Source of the DNA: Kineosporia succinea
GTDB lineage: Bacteria > Actinomycetota > Actinomycetes > Actinomycetales > Kineosporiaceae
NCBI RefSeq assembly: GCF_030811555.1
Contig: NZ_JAUSQZ010000001.1
Span: forward strand, 5,143,241 to 5,207,240
Direction of reading: 5' to 3'
DNA length: 64,000 nt
Shown one piece after another: positions 50,805 through 59,709 of the stretch. The translations under genes were made by a program, and so were the position numbers. How positions within the stretch are numbered: position 1 is the first letter of the stretch; every line of letters begins with the position of its first letter. The notes below the pieces were generated by a model that was not told where the DNA came from, did no database searches, and saw only the letters and a program-made list of their open reading frames with translations.

Positions 50805-51406
50805 GCCCTTTCCTGGCCGGGCTGATCAGGCTCACCCGGAGGGGACGTCAGGGGCGTCAGGTCGAGCAGCTCGGTCTGACGGTTCAGCATGCCCAGCACC
50901 CCGAGCACGGCGGCCGCGAGCTGTGCCGGGTCGTCGATCTCGGTCAGGGGCTCGCGGCCGAAGCGCTCGCCGGCCGTGAGCGCCTCGAGGCGCCGGGCCT
51001 CGCGGGCGGGGAGCTGGTAGTCGGCGCCGATCTCGTTCAGGGCGGTGCGGACGACGGCGGTGACCGTGGGGTCGGTGGTCTCGGACAGCAGCCGCGCGGC
51101 CCGGTCGAGCCAGCCGGTGTCGCCCACTTCGGCGATCTCGATCTCGTCGCCGAACTGGGCCGAGACCTCCATCTGCAGCCACCAGACGGCGGGTCGGATG
51201 TCCTCGAACTCGTCGTAGGGCAGGTGCAGTGCCCGTTCCACGAAACCGCGGGCCCCGGCCTCGTCGCCGTCGCGCAACCGGTCGGCGGCCTTGACCAGCA
51301 GATTGCCGGCTGCGGCCTGCATGGCCTCCGACCGTTCCGACAGCAGCGCCCCGGACGAGCTGCGGACGACGTTGAGATGACGCTCGGACAGGCTGGATTC
51401 GTGCAC
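50801..51406 (-). CDS. conserved hypothetical protein, predicted all-helical
   Basis: A 201-residue soluble protein, acidic and leucine/alanine-rich, with TPR-like helix pairs (LLVKAADRLRDGDEAGARGFVE region). No signal peptide, membrane span or known motif. The GTG start at 51406 has GGAG at 7 nt. It ends in a CTAG shared with the exonuclease gene. I do not recognise a family. Confidence 0.75.
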   Translation of the reverse strand: MHESSLSERHLNVVRSSSGALLSERSEAMQAAAGNLLVKAADRLRDGDEAGARGFVERALHLPYDEFEDIRPAVWWLQMEVSAQFGDEIEIAEVGDTGWLDRAARLLSETTDPTVTAVVRTALNEIGADYQLPAREARRLEALTAGERFGREPLTEIDDPAQLAAAVLGVLGMLNRQTELLDLTPLTSPPGEPDQPGQERA

Positions 51407-51666
51407 CTGAGGGCTCCGGTCGGCTCGGGTCGGACCTGCTCTGGGTCAGACGGGGCTGCGCTCGATCAGGACCGGACGCCGGTCGGGTCGAGACGGCTCG
51501 GCCGTCCGGACCGGTGCGCCGCTGCTCCCGGTCACGTCGATCGGCCTCCTCCTCCGAGGCTACCCGTGACCTGGCGGTATGCGGTGCACGGCGGGCGTTC
51601 CCCGGCCACCGCGGCACCGGCCCGGCCAGGCCCGGGCGACCACCGCGTCCCCCGTTCGCCGTTGAC

Positions 51667-51681
51667 TTTCCGAAATGGAAT
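51667..51681. promoter_or_regulatory. operator-like palindrome 1
   Basis: TTTCCGAAATGGAAT, overlapping a TTGACT -35-like hexamer (51662-51667). Same pattern as the second site 24 bp downstream. Confidence 0.55.
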
Positions 51682-51690
51682 GTGATTGAG

Positions 51691-51705
51691 TTTCCGACAT
51701 GGAAA
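51691..51705. promoter_or_regulatory. operator-like palindrome 2, across the start codon
   Basis: TTTCCGACATGGAAA, a palindrome with 5-bp arms and a 5-nt centre; the ATG of the membrane protein lies inside it. Binding here would block transcription or translation of the two-gene unit. Confidence 0.55.
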
Positions 51706-52142
51706 GAAACGCGGCGGACGACCTGACGATCATTGCCGAGGCCCGGGCGGCGGTGGCCGAGCGATACATCACGCCGTGGTGGTACCACCCGGTGCTGGGG
51801 GTCATGATCGCGGTCTACGTGACGGCTTTCGCCCTCGGCGGCACCGTCGTGAAGCTGGTCGCGGCCGCTGTGTTCGTGCTGGCGGCCACCCGCCTGGCGA
51901 GCACCTACCGGCGCATCACCGGGGTGTGGATCAACGGGCTCGAGGCCGGCCGGGCCTCGCGCTGGAGCAAGCTGGTGGGGCTGGTGATGGCGGTGGATCT
52001 CGCGGGCTCCTGGGGTCTGCACTTCACGACCGGCCTGGTCTGGCCGGTGCTGGTTCTCCAGCCGTTCGCGGTGGTGGCCGTCGTGCTGATGGGGCGCCGG
52101 TTCGACGAGGCGGTGCGTGAGCAGTTGCGGAGCGGCGTATGA
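51699..52142 (+). CDS. membrane protein, unknown, in a unit with a winged-helix regulator
   Basis: A 147-residue protein with four predicted membrane segments (about 31-50, 52-68, 88-108 and 112-132). The N-terminus is soluble (EARAAVAERYITPWWYHP). No family recognised. The stop overlaps the next gene's start in ATGA, so the membrane protein and the regulator are co-produced, a layout often seen where the regulator controls the pair. Confidence 0.8.
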   Translation: MERNAADDLTIIAEARAAVAERYITPWWYHPVLGVMIAVYVTAFALGGTVVKLVAAAVFVLAATRLASTYRRITGVWINGLEAGRASRWSKLVGLVMAVDLAGSWGLHFTTGLVWPVLVLQPFAVVAVVLMGRRFDEAVREQLRSGV

Positions 52143-52438
52143 GTGGGCAGTTCGACGAGGTGATCCACGCCCCCAACCGGCTGCGGATCTGCGCCTTCCT
52201 GGCCGCCACCTCCGAGGCCGAGTTCGCCGTGCTGCGTGACCTTCTCGGGGTGGCCGACTCGGTGCTCAGCAAACACCTGAAGGTGCTGCAGGACGCGGGG
52301 TACCTCACGGTCACCAAGCCCACCGGCCGGGGGCGGGTGAAGACGTGGGTGAAGCTCACGCCGGCCGGGAGAACGGCCTACCGCGGGCACGTCACGGCGC
52401 TGCAGGGGTTGATCGAGCAGGACCGCACACAGATTTGA
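52139..52438 (+). CDS. winged-helix transcriptional regulator (ArsR/MarR-like)
   Basis: A 99-residue single-domain DNA-binding protein: PNRLRICAFLAATSEAEFAVL, recognition helix DSVLSKHLKVLQDAGYL, wing TGRGRVKTWVKLTPAGRTAY. It matches the small stand-alone winged-helix type that binds as a dimer. No ligand cysteines are present, so metal sensing is unlikely. The paired palindromes 440 bp upstream are the obvious candidate targets for autoregulation. Confidence 0.88.
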   Translation: MSGQFDEVIHAPNRLRICAFLAATSEAEFAVLRDLLGVADSVLSKHLKVLQDAGYLTVTKPTGRGRVKTWVKLTPAGRTAYRGHVTALQGLIEQDRTQI

Positions 52439-52535
52439 TCTTCCGGACGCCGCCCGGACGTGTGATCGCCATGTTAGGACGGTTCGTGGGGGCAACAGTG
52501 ACGCCGCCCCATCTGTCCTCTTCGTAAGGGATCGC

Positions 52536-55418
52536 ATGACTCTGTGGAGTTCTGGGCGTCGCTGGCTCCCCGCCGCCGTCCTCGCCCTCAGCCTGGCCCC
52601 CCTGGCCCCGGCAACCGCTCAGGCCCAGGAGATCTCGGCCTTCGACGCGGTGAACCAGTTCATCGGCACCGAGCTCGACCAGACCCAGAACAAGAGCAAC
52701 GACGCCTACGGCAACACCTACCCCGGCGCGTCGGTGCCGTTCGGCATGGTCCAGCCCAGCCCCACCACCTGGGGCGACGGCAACACCAACGTCAGCCAGA
52801 AGGGCGGGTACGAGTACAGCGCCTCACTGATCCGCGGGTTCGGCCTGACCCGCTACGAGGGCACCGGCTGCACGGGCCGTTTCGGTGGCTACGAGTTCCC
52901 GACCATCCCGTACGCCGGTGACCTGACCGACGGGACGCTGCCGAAGAGCCCGGCCGCCCACGTGCAGGACTACTACCTGCCCTTCCGTCACGACAACGAG
53001 ACCTCACAGCCCGGCTACTACGGCGTGAAGCTCGACAACGGCGTGGAGGCCGAGCTCACCGCTTCCTCCCGCACCGCCGTGAGCCGCTACGACTTCCCGA
53101 AGTCGGGCAGCTCGTCCCTCATTCTCGACGTCTCCGGCCCGAACAACCGCACCTTCGGCAGCGAGGTGACGATCGACCCGAAGACCCGCACGGTCTCGGG
53201 CTGGATGTACGGCGCCGACGTCTGCGACAACGGCAACTACTACAAGGCCTACTTCTCCACCACGTACGACCACGACTTCGCGTCGTACGGCACCTGGACC
53301 GACGACGCGATGACCGCCGGGTCCACGCACGCGATCAAGAGCAGTGAGGACGTGGGGGTCGACTACCGCCACGACACCGGCGCCTGGCTGACCTTCCAGC
53401 AGGGCGCCAAGGTCGTCGCCAAGACCGGTCTCAGTTACGTGAGCGTCGAGAACGCCGCACGCAATCGCGAGACCGAGGTCGGCAGAGACGGTTTCAACGA
53501 CGTCCGCGGTGACGCCAGGAAGGCCTGGAAAGAGGCCCTCGGCACGATCGACATCGACGGTGGCACGGCCGAGCAGCGCACCAAGTTCTACACCGCGCTC
53601 TACCACGTGCTCGGCAACCCGAACGTGCGCGAGGACGTGAACCGCCAGTACATCGGCTTCGACGGCAAGCAGTACACCGTCGAGAAGGGCCACCACTTCT
53701 ACCGCAACATCAACTGGGCGGGCTCCGGCTGGGACGGTTACCGCAGCCAGGTGCAGCTGATCGCGCTGACCCACCCGCAGGTGGCCAACGACATCAACCG
53801 CTCGATCCTGAAGATGACCGAGCAGAAGGGCACCTGGGCCCCGGGCGCCGCCCGCATGCAGGGCGACAACTACCAGGTCATCCTGGCCACCCTCGACGAC
53901 ATGGGGGCGACCGACTACGACCGCCGGGCCGCGCTCGACTCGATGACGGCGACCCAGGTGCTGCCGGCCACGAAGACCACCCGCAGCGACGGCTACCAGT
54001 ACTTCGCCACCGGCCTGATCGAGAACGCCAAGGGCGACTTCGCGACCTCGCGGGTGCTGGAGTACTCGATCGACGACTTCGCCATCGCCCAGCTCGCCTC
54101 CCGCCTCGGTGACCAGGACGCGTACGCGTTCTTCTCGGCGCGCTCGCAGAACTGGATGAACGTCTTCGACCCGCAGAGCCAGCACGTGATGCCGCGCTCG
54201 CGCAGCGGTTTCGACCGCTCGTTCGACCTGCGGGTGCGTGACGACCCGGCCGGTCGCGGCCAGTTCAACCAGTCGACCGGCTACCAGTACGGCTGGCTGG
54301 TGCCGCACAACCTGTCGACGCTGATCGCCCGGCGCGGCGGGGTCTCGAAGGCCACGACCTCGCTGGACACGCTGATGGCCCAGCTCGACGCCGGTGCCTA
54401 CACCCAGACCGGCAACTACCTGTCCAACCAGCCCGCCTTCGGCACGCCGTGGGTCTACAACTGGCTGCAGGCGCCGTCGAAGGGCACGGACGTGCTCTAC
54501 CGGGCCGTCGAGGAAATGTACGACACCACGCCGACCGGTCTGCCGGGCAACGACGACCAGGGCGCGCTCAGCGCCTGGTACGTGTTCGCGAACCTCGGCT
54601 TCTACCCGGCGATCTACGGCACGGGCGACCTGGTCGTCAGCGCGCCGATGTTCGATCGCATCGAGATCGAGCCGGCCGGTGGATCGCGGGACATCACGAT
54701 CAGGGCCTCCGGCGTCTCTCGCGGTCTCCGGTACGTGAATGCGCTGACGATGAACGGTTCCCGGCGTACTCAGTCGTGGATCCCGTCGTCGTTCGTGCGC
54801 TCCGGCGGCACGCTCGACTTCACCATGAAGGCCACGGCCGGCACCTGGGGCACGGGCGCCCAGGACGTACCGCCCTCGTACACGGCCGGTTCCGACGCCC
54901 TCAACAGCATCGGCACCACGCCCGACGGCCAGGGCAACCTGGGCTCCCTCGACCTGAGCGACTGGTCGCTGTCCCGGACCTCGCTCGCGGCCGCCGGCGT
55001 GACGCCGGGTGCGGCCGTGGGGGGCTTCACCTGGCCCGACGCCGAGCCGGGCGAGCCCGACCACTGGATCCCGCACGGCCAGAAGGTCGCGGTCTCCGGC
55101 TCCGGTTCGCTGTCGTTCCTGGGGCTGTCCACCAACGGCCCGGCCACCGGCACGGCGGTCGTGACCTACACCGACGGCACCACGCAGGACGTCCCCTTCT
55201 CGCTGAGCGACTGGGCGGCGAACCCGGCGGCGGGGGAGACGACGGCGATCACCCTGAACGGGCGGAACAACGTGAACGGCACGGCGGGTACCGGTACCTT
55301 CCGGGTGTTCGCATCGGCGCCGGTGCCTCTGGACGCGTCGAGGACGGTTGCCTCGGTGACGCTCCCGGAGAGCACGGACAAGGGGATCATGCACATCTTC
55401 GACGTTGCGGTGAACTGA
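52536..55418 (+). CDS. secreted GH92 family alpha-mannosidase
   Basis: A 960-residue exported glycosidase. Signal peptide about 1-31 (WLPAAVLALSLAPLAPATAQA). The GH92 N-terminal beta-sandwich follows (YGNTYPGASVPFGMVQPSP, TRYEGTGCTG), then the (alpha/alpha)6 catalytic domain with GSGWDGYRSQVQ, FFSARSQNW and the signature GNDDQGALSAWYVFANLGFYP. The last 170 residues form an extra beta-sandwich likely to bind carbohydrate. GH92 enzymes are calcium-dependent exo-alpha-mannosidases acting on N-glycans or mannans; linkage specificity cannot be read. The serine hydrolase gene follows 41 bp downstream. Confidence 0.93.
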   Translation: MTLWSSGRRWLPAAVLALSLAPLAPATAQAQEISAFDAVNQFIGTELDQTQNKSNDAYGNTYPGASVPFGMVQPSPTTWGDGNTNVSQKGGYEYSASLIRGFGLTRYEGTGCTGRFGGYEFPTIPYAGDLTDGTLPKSPAAHVQDYYLPFRHDNETSQPGYYGVKLDNGVEAELTASSRTAVSRYDFPKSGSSSLILDVSGPNNRTFGSEVTIDPKTRTVSGWMYGADVCDNGNYYKAYFSTTYDHDFASYGTWTDDAMTAGSTHAIKSSEDVGVDYRHDTGAWLTFQQGAKVVAKTGLSYVSVENAARNRETEVGRDGFNDVRGDARKAWKEALGTIDIDGGTAEQRTKFYTALYHVLGNPNVREDVNRQYIGFDGKQYTVEKGHHFYRNINWAGSGWDGYRSQVQLIALTHPQVANDINRSILKMTEQKGTWAPGAARMQGDNYQVILATLDDMGATDYDRRAALDSMTATQVLPATKTTRSDGYQYFATGLIENAKGDFATSRVLEYSIDDFAIAQLASRLGDQDAYAFFSARSQNWMNVFDPQSQHVMPRSRSGFDRSFDLRVRDDPAGRGQFNQSTGYQYGWLVPHNLSTLIARRGGVSKATTSLDTLMAQLDAGAYTQTGNYLSNQPAFGTPWVYNWLQAPSKGTDVLYRAVEEMYDTTPTGLPGNDDQGALSAWYVFANLGFYPAIYGTGDLVVSAPMFDRIEIEPAGGSRDITIRASGVSRGLRYVNALTMNGSRRTQSWIPSSFVRSGGTLDFTMKATAGTWGTGAQDVPPSYTAGSDALNSIGTTPDGQGNLGSLDLSDWSLSRTSLAAAGVTPGAAVGGFTWPDAEPGEPDHWIPHGQKVAVSGSGSLSFLGLSTNGPATGTAVVTYTDGTTQDVPFSLSDWAANPAAGETTAITLNGRNNVNGTAGTGTFRVFASAPVPLDASRTVASVTLPESTDKGIMHIFDVAVN

Positions 55419-55459
55419 CCGCTTCCAGGGTGAGGCCGGGGCCAGGAGGGGGCGCACAC

Positions 55460-56707
55460 ATGAGCGAGCAGACCGGCACCCGCTCCGGCCGCCGGGCCGG
55501 GGCGGGTGCCGTCCTGGGGATCGTGGCACTGGTCGTGGGGGTTCTGGTGATCAGGCCCACCGCACCCGTCCCGCCGCCCCGGCCCACCGCGTCCACCGGC
55601 ATGAGCACCGTCGCCCACTACGAGCTGGCCGACGGTGCTCCCGGCTACCTGGCGCGCATCGACCACGGCGACCGCGTCGAGCTCACCGCCGAGGGGGTCG
55701 CCGACCGGGAGACCGGGCGCCGGCTGACCGTCGACGACCAGTTCGAGATCGGCAGCGTCACCAAGACCTTCATGGCGTCGCTGACCCTGCAACTGGTGGA
55801 CGAGGGGAGGGTCGAGCTGGACCGTCCGATCGAGGACTATCTGCCCGGGGTCGTGCCCGACGGTCGCGACATCACGGTGCGGATGCTGCTCAACCACACC
55901 AGCGGCATCTACAACTACACGGACGACGAGGTGTTCCGGCGGTCGGTGTTCACCGACCCGGAGCGGGTCTGGTCCGAGAAGGAGATCCTGGAGCTGGCTT
56001 TCAGGTACGACCCGAACTTCCCGCCCGGCACCAACTGGTCGTACTCGAACACCGGCTACATCGTCATCGGGCGGCTGCTCACCTCGGTCACCGGCGAGAC
56101 CCTGTCCCGCCTGGTGCGTGAGCGCATCACCGAACCGCTGGGTCTGAAACACACCCACCTGCCCGATCCGGGCACCGTCGAAGCCGGGGACACGTACGCC
56201 CAGGGATACGCCTTCGACGGCGTGAGTTCCTACGCCGAGGCGGCCTGGTCGGTCGTCAACGGCGGGGGCGGGGCCGACGGCGGCATCATCTCCACGGCCG
56301 GCGACCTGGCCGTCTTCCTCCCCGCCGTGCTCCAGGCCCGGCTCTTCTCGGCGCAGCAGCTCGGCGAGATGAGGACGACCGTCGAGCAGCGGCGGGGCTA
56401 CCTGGTCACCGGTGGGTACGGGCTCGGGCTGATGTGGTTCAAGAGCCCGTGCGGCAAGGTCTGGGGCCACGACGGTCAGACCACCGGGCACCGCACCACC
56501 GCCCTGGCCACCGAAGACGGCGGGCGCACGGCGGTCAGCGCCCTCACCGCCGTTCCCGGGCCGGACGCCGGTGACGAAGACGTCGAGCGCTGGTACCAGC
56601 TCGCGCAGGCGGCTCAGGACACCGCCGTCTGCACGATGCTCGACCAGCCGGTCCCGCGCGAGGTCACCGACTCCCTGACCGGCAGGACGCCCTCCCCACC
56701 GCTGTGA
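55460..56707 (+). CDS. exported serine hydrolase, class C beta-lactamase/DD-peptidase family
   Basis: A 415-residue protein with one N-terminal membrane anchor (about 16-32) and a periplasm-facing serine hydrolase domain. The three active-site motifs are S99-x-x-K102 (SVTK), Y195-S-N and HDG (about 340). Close relatives are D-Ala-D-Ala carboxypeptidases and esterases; the role is not decidable. CAGGAGG precedes the ATG. It converges on the minus-strand mannosidase operon with one base between the stop codons. Confidence 0.9.
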   Translation: MSEQTGTRSGRRAGAGAVLGIVALVVGVLVIRPTAPVPPPRPTASTGMSTVAHYELADGAPGYLARIDHGDRVELTAEGVADRETGRRLTVDDQFEIGSVTKTFMASLTLQLVDEGRVELDRPIEDYLPGVVPDGRDITVRMLLNHTSGIYNYTDDEVFRRSVFTDPERVWSEKEILELAFRYDPNFPPGTNWSYSNTGYIVIGRLLTSVTGETLSRLVRERITEPLGLKHTHLPDPGTVEAGDTYAQGYAFDGVSSYAEAAWSVVNGGGGADGGIISTAGDLAVFLPAVLQARLFSAQQLGEMRTTVEQRRGYLVTGGYGLGLMWFKSPCGKVWGHDGQTTGHRTTALATEDGGRTAVSALTAVPGPDAGDEDVERWYQLAQAAQDTAVCTMLDQPVPREVTDSLTGRTPSPPL

Positions 56708-56708
56708 A

Positions 56709-57962
56709 TCACCCGTCGAACATCTCACTGTCACTGACCGCGCTGTAGACCCCCGGCACGCCCTGGGCGGAGGCCGGCAGCACCGTGTCGAACACGTCCC
56801 CCGAACCGGCCAGCGTCAGGGCCGGGCGCTCGCCACGGTCCGCCGCCTCCATCCAGGCCGTGAACACCGAACCACCCGGCGCCAGCGTGGAACGCCGCAG
56901 GGGCTGGGCGATCTCGACGGCCACCGTGCGCGTGGGCGGGGGCGGGGAGGCCCGCACCTCCCGGGCCACGGCCGCGAAGGCCTTGCCGATCGGCTTGACC
57001 ACCCCGTCGGCGTCGAAGAGCCCCAGGGTGTGCTCGAGCTCGGGGAAGTCGGCCAGGTGACGGGGCACGTCGTGCGAGCACCACCAGGTCACGCCCCACA
57101 ACGCGTCGCACGAGGCCGCCGCCAGCACCGACTCCCGGCAGAAGGCCGGGGCCTGGTCCGGGGTGAGCACATTCAGCGGGGCCCCGATCTCCTGCAACCA
57201 GACCGGCCGCGAACGATCGAGGGCGAAGGCCCGTGACAGCTCCATCAGGTACTCGGCGTGCCGCACGCTCGGCCCGGACATCGCCCCGTAGTGCTGCGCG
57301 GTGCCGTTGAAGATCCAGGAGTGGACGGCCGTGAGGTCGCCGTAGCGGCTGGCGTGCTCCGGCTCGAACGGGTGAGAGTCCTGGTACCACAACGCGTCGT
57401 AGGCCGCGTGCACCCTCGGGCCGTCGGGCACCGCGTCCATCAGTCTCGTGATCCAGGCCCCCGCCTCGGCCGGCGTGGCCGGCATCGGCGACGGGTGCGG
57501 CCGCGACGAGAACTGGTTCACCTCGTTGCCCAGCGTCAGCCCCAGGTAGCCGGGCAGGTCGCCGACCGCCCCGTGCAGCGAGGCCACCAGCTCGGCCTGG
57601 GCGTCGACGACCGAAGGATCGGTGAACAGGTTGCGCCGGTGCCAGCTCGTCAGCCACGACGGCACGAAGTCGAAACTCGAGAGGTGGCCCTGCACCGCGT
57701 CCACACTGAACCCCAGCCCGGCGGCCCCGGCCAGCTCCGCGACCCGGCGCACGTCGGCCAGGGCCTCGGGGCGGATCCACGTGCGGTTCGGCTGGAGCAC
57801 CGGCCACAGCGGCAGGATCCGCACGTGGTCGAGGCCGAGGGCGGCGATCGCGTCGAGGTCCCGGCGGATCGCGTCCCACCGCGGCGACAGCCAGGAGTAG
57901 AACCAGTCGCCGGAGGGCACGTAGTTGACGCCGAACCGAGGGGGTGTGTGCACAGATGTCAT
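56709..57962 (-). CDS. GH5 family glycosidase, subfamily 18-like (beta-mannosidase)
   Basis: A 417-residue cytosolic TIM-barrel glycosidase. N-terminal FGVNYVPSGDWFYSW and VRILPLWPVLQPNRTW, acid/base E147 in LGNEVNQ and nucleophile E258 in WLQEIGAP are all present, with GITWWCSHDVPRH-type residues lining the site. The sequence resembles the GH5_18 group of bifidobacteria and streptomycetes, whose characterised member cleaves the Man-beta-1,4-GlcNAc core of N-glycans. The subfamily call is from memory of that sequence. Last gene of the operon; its ATG overlaps the upstream permease stop (ATGA). Confidence 0.82.
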   Translation of the reverse strand: MTSVHTPPRFGVNYVPSGDWFYSWLSPRWDAIRRDLDAIAALGLDHVRILPLWPVLQPNRTWIRPEALADVRRVAELAGAAGLGFSVDAVQGHLSSFDFVPSWLTSWHRRNLFTDPSVVDAQAELVASLHGAVGDLPGYLGLTLGNEVNQFSSRPHPSPMPATPAEAGAWITRLMDAVPDGPRVHAAYDALWYQDSHPFEPEHASRYGDLTAVHSWIFNGTAQHYGAMSGPSVRHAEYLMELSRAFALDRSRPVWLQEIGAPLNVLTPDQAPAFCRESVLAAASCDALWGVTWWCSHDVPRHLADFPELEHTLGLFDADGVVKPIGKAFAAVAREVRASPPPPTRTVAVEIAQPLRRSTLAPGGSVFTAWMEAADRGERPALTLAGSGDVFDTVLPASAQGVPGVYSAVSDSEMFDG

Positions 57963-58780
57963 CCCTTGATGCCGCCGGCCTGCAGACCGCGGAAGAAGTA
58001 GCGCTGGAGAAGGGCGAACACGGCGACGATCGGCGCCAGCGCGATGATGGTGCCGGCCGCGATCAGCCGTGGGTCGGAGAAGAACGTGCCCCGCAACCGG
58101 TTGAGACCCAGGGTGAGGGTGTAGTTCTCCTCGGAGGAGAGCACGATCAGGGGCCACAGGAAGTCGTTCCAGGCCCCGACGAACGAGAAGATCGCCACGA
58201 CGGTCATCACACCGCGCACCTGGGGTGCGCAGATGTACCAGAACCGCCGCCACACGCCGGCCCCGTCGACCTTCGCGGCCTCCTCGAGCTCGGGCGGGAT
58301 GGCCTGAAAGGCGTTACGCATCAGCAGGACGTTCAGGGCGGCGACGCTCGTGGGCAGGGCGACGCCGAGCAGCGTGTCGGCCAGGCCGCTCGAGCGCACC
58401 AGCAGGAACTGGGCGATGATGATCGACTCGATCGGCACCAGCAGGGCCACCACGAAGAGCCCGGTGACCAGACCGCGCAGGCGAAACCTCAGGCGGGCCA
58501 GTGCGTACCCGGCGAGCGTGGCCCCGACCACGTTGCCGCCGACCACCATCACGGCGACCAGGGCGGAGTTCAGCACGTAGCGCAGCACCGGCACCCGGTC
58601 GAGCACGTCTCCGTAGTTGCCCAGCGTCGGGTCAGCCGGAACCAGGTGCGGCGGCTGGGCGTACAGATCGTCGCCGGCACCCTTCAGCGACAGGGACAGC
58701 TGCCAGAGGAGCGGTCCGGCCAGGAGCAGGAAGAACCCCAGCAGAATCAGATGGCGGACGACGACGGACGAGCGGGTCAT
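57959..58780 (-). CDS. carbohydrate ABC importer permease (MalG type)
   Basis: A 273-residue CUT1 permease with six membrane spans. The EAA loop is EEAAKVDGAGVWRRFWYICAPQVRG, the site that contacts the ATPase. It pairs with the next permease and the lipoprotein. No ATPase gene is present in the window; such importers commonly use a shared MsiK-type ATPase encoded elsewhere. Both ends overlap neighbours by ATGA. Confidence 0.93.
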   Translation of the reverse strand: MTRSSVVVRHLILLGFFLLLAGPLLWQLSLSLKGAGDDLYAQPPHLVPADPTLGNYGDVLDRVPVLRYVLNSALVAVMVVGGNVVGATLAGYALARLRFRLRGLVTGLFVVALLVPIESIIIAQFLLVRSSGLADTLLGVALPTSVAALNVLLMRNAFQAIPPELEEAAKVDGAGVWRRFWYICAPQVRGVMTVVAIFSFVGAWNDFLWPLIVLSSEENYTLTLGLNRLRGTFFSDPRLIAAGTIIALAPIVAVFALLQRYFFRGLQAGGIKG

Positions 58781-59709
58781 GAGCGCGCACCCCGGTTCTG
58801 GTACCAGAGCTGGCCGGCGAGCAGGAGCCCGAGGACGACGAACATCACCACGCTGATCGCTCCCGCGTAACCGGTTTCGGCCTGCAGCCCGGTGCCCTCC
58901 TGCTGGATCAACATGGTCACCGTGACGTTCTGCCCGCCAAGTCCTCCGGTGCCGCCGGTGAGCACGTACACCTCGCCGAACACCCGGAAGGCGGCGACCG
59001 ACGAGAACAGGCCGATGAGAGCGGATGTCGAGCGCACCCCCGGCGCGGTCACGTGCAGGAAGCGGCGGATCGGCCCGGCGCCGTCCATGGACGCGGCGTC
59101 GTAGAGGTCCTGGTCGATGTTCGCCATCGCGGCCAGATAGATGACCATGTAATAGCCGAGCCCGCTCCAGATCGTCACCAGCATGGCGCTGAACAGCGTG
59201 AGCCAGCGGTCGCTGAGGAACCCGATCGGCTCGTCGACCAGGTTCAGCCAGCGCAGCAGCTCGTTCACCAGGCCGCGCTGGTCGAGCAGGTTGGTCCAGA
59301 TCAGGCCGACGACGACCGACGACATGATCACCGGCAGGTAATAGGCGGTGCGGAAAAAGCCCAGGATCCGGGTGCTTCCGTTGACCAGTGCCGCCAGAAC
59401 GAGCGGCGCCACGACCATGACCGGCACCACGCAGACCACGTAGAGCAGCGAGTTGGTCATCGCGATCCGGAACCGCTCGTCCGCGGCGAGCCGGGTGAAG
59501 TTGTCCAGGCCGATGAAATGCCCCTGTCTGAGCAGGGTCGCGTCGGTGACCGAGAGCGCCAGCGTGTTGACGAACGGGAACAGGATGAACGTGATCACGA
59601 TCGCCAGCGCGGGGGCCAGGAACAACCAGGGAGCCCACCAGCGGTCATGGGTGCGACCGGCACCAGCGCCGCGCCCCGTCAGGGGGCGCGGCGTCAGGGC
59701 CAGGCTCAC
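58777..59709 (-). CDS. carbohydrate ABC importer permease (MalF type)
   Basis: A 310-residue CUT1 permease with six membrane spans (the first at about 28-48) and the EAA loop (about 200-220, YDAASMDGAGPIRRFLHVTAP). Partner of the MalG-type subunit. Its start overlaps the stop of the binding protein by 4 bases. Confidence 0.93.
   Translation of the reverse strand: MSLALTPRPLTGRGAGAGRTHDRWWAPWLFLAPALAIVITFILFPFVNTLALSVTDATLLRQGHFIGLDNFTRLAADERFRIAMTNSLLYVVCVVPVMVVAPLVLAALVNGSTRILGFFRTAYYLPVIMSSVVVGLIWTNLLDQRGLVNELLRWLNLVDEPIGFLSDRWLTLFSAMLVTIWSGLGYYMVIYLAAMANIDQDLYDAASMDGAGPIRRFLHVTAPGVRSTSALIGLFSSVAAFRVFGEVYVLTGGTGGLGGQNVTVTMLIQQEGTGLQAETGYAGAISVVMFVVLGLLLAGQLWYQNRGARS

Noticed and set aside
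53004-55529. 841-codon frame antisense to the GH92 gene
   Set aside because: GH92 signatures and signal peptide lie on the plus strand; the antisense protein is Arg/Val/His-rich with no domain.
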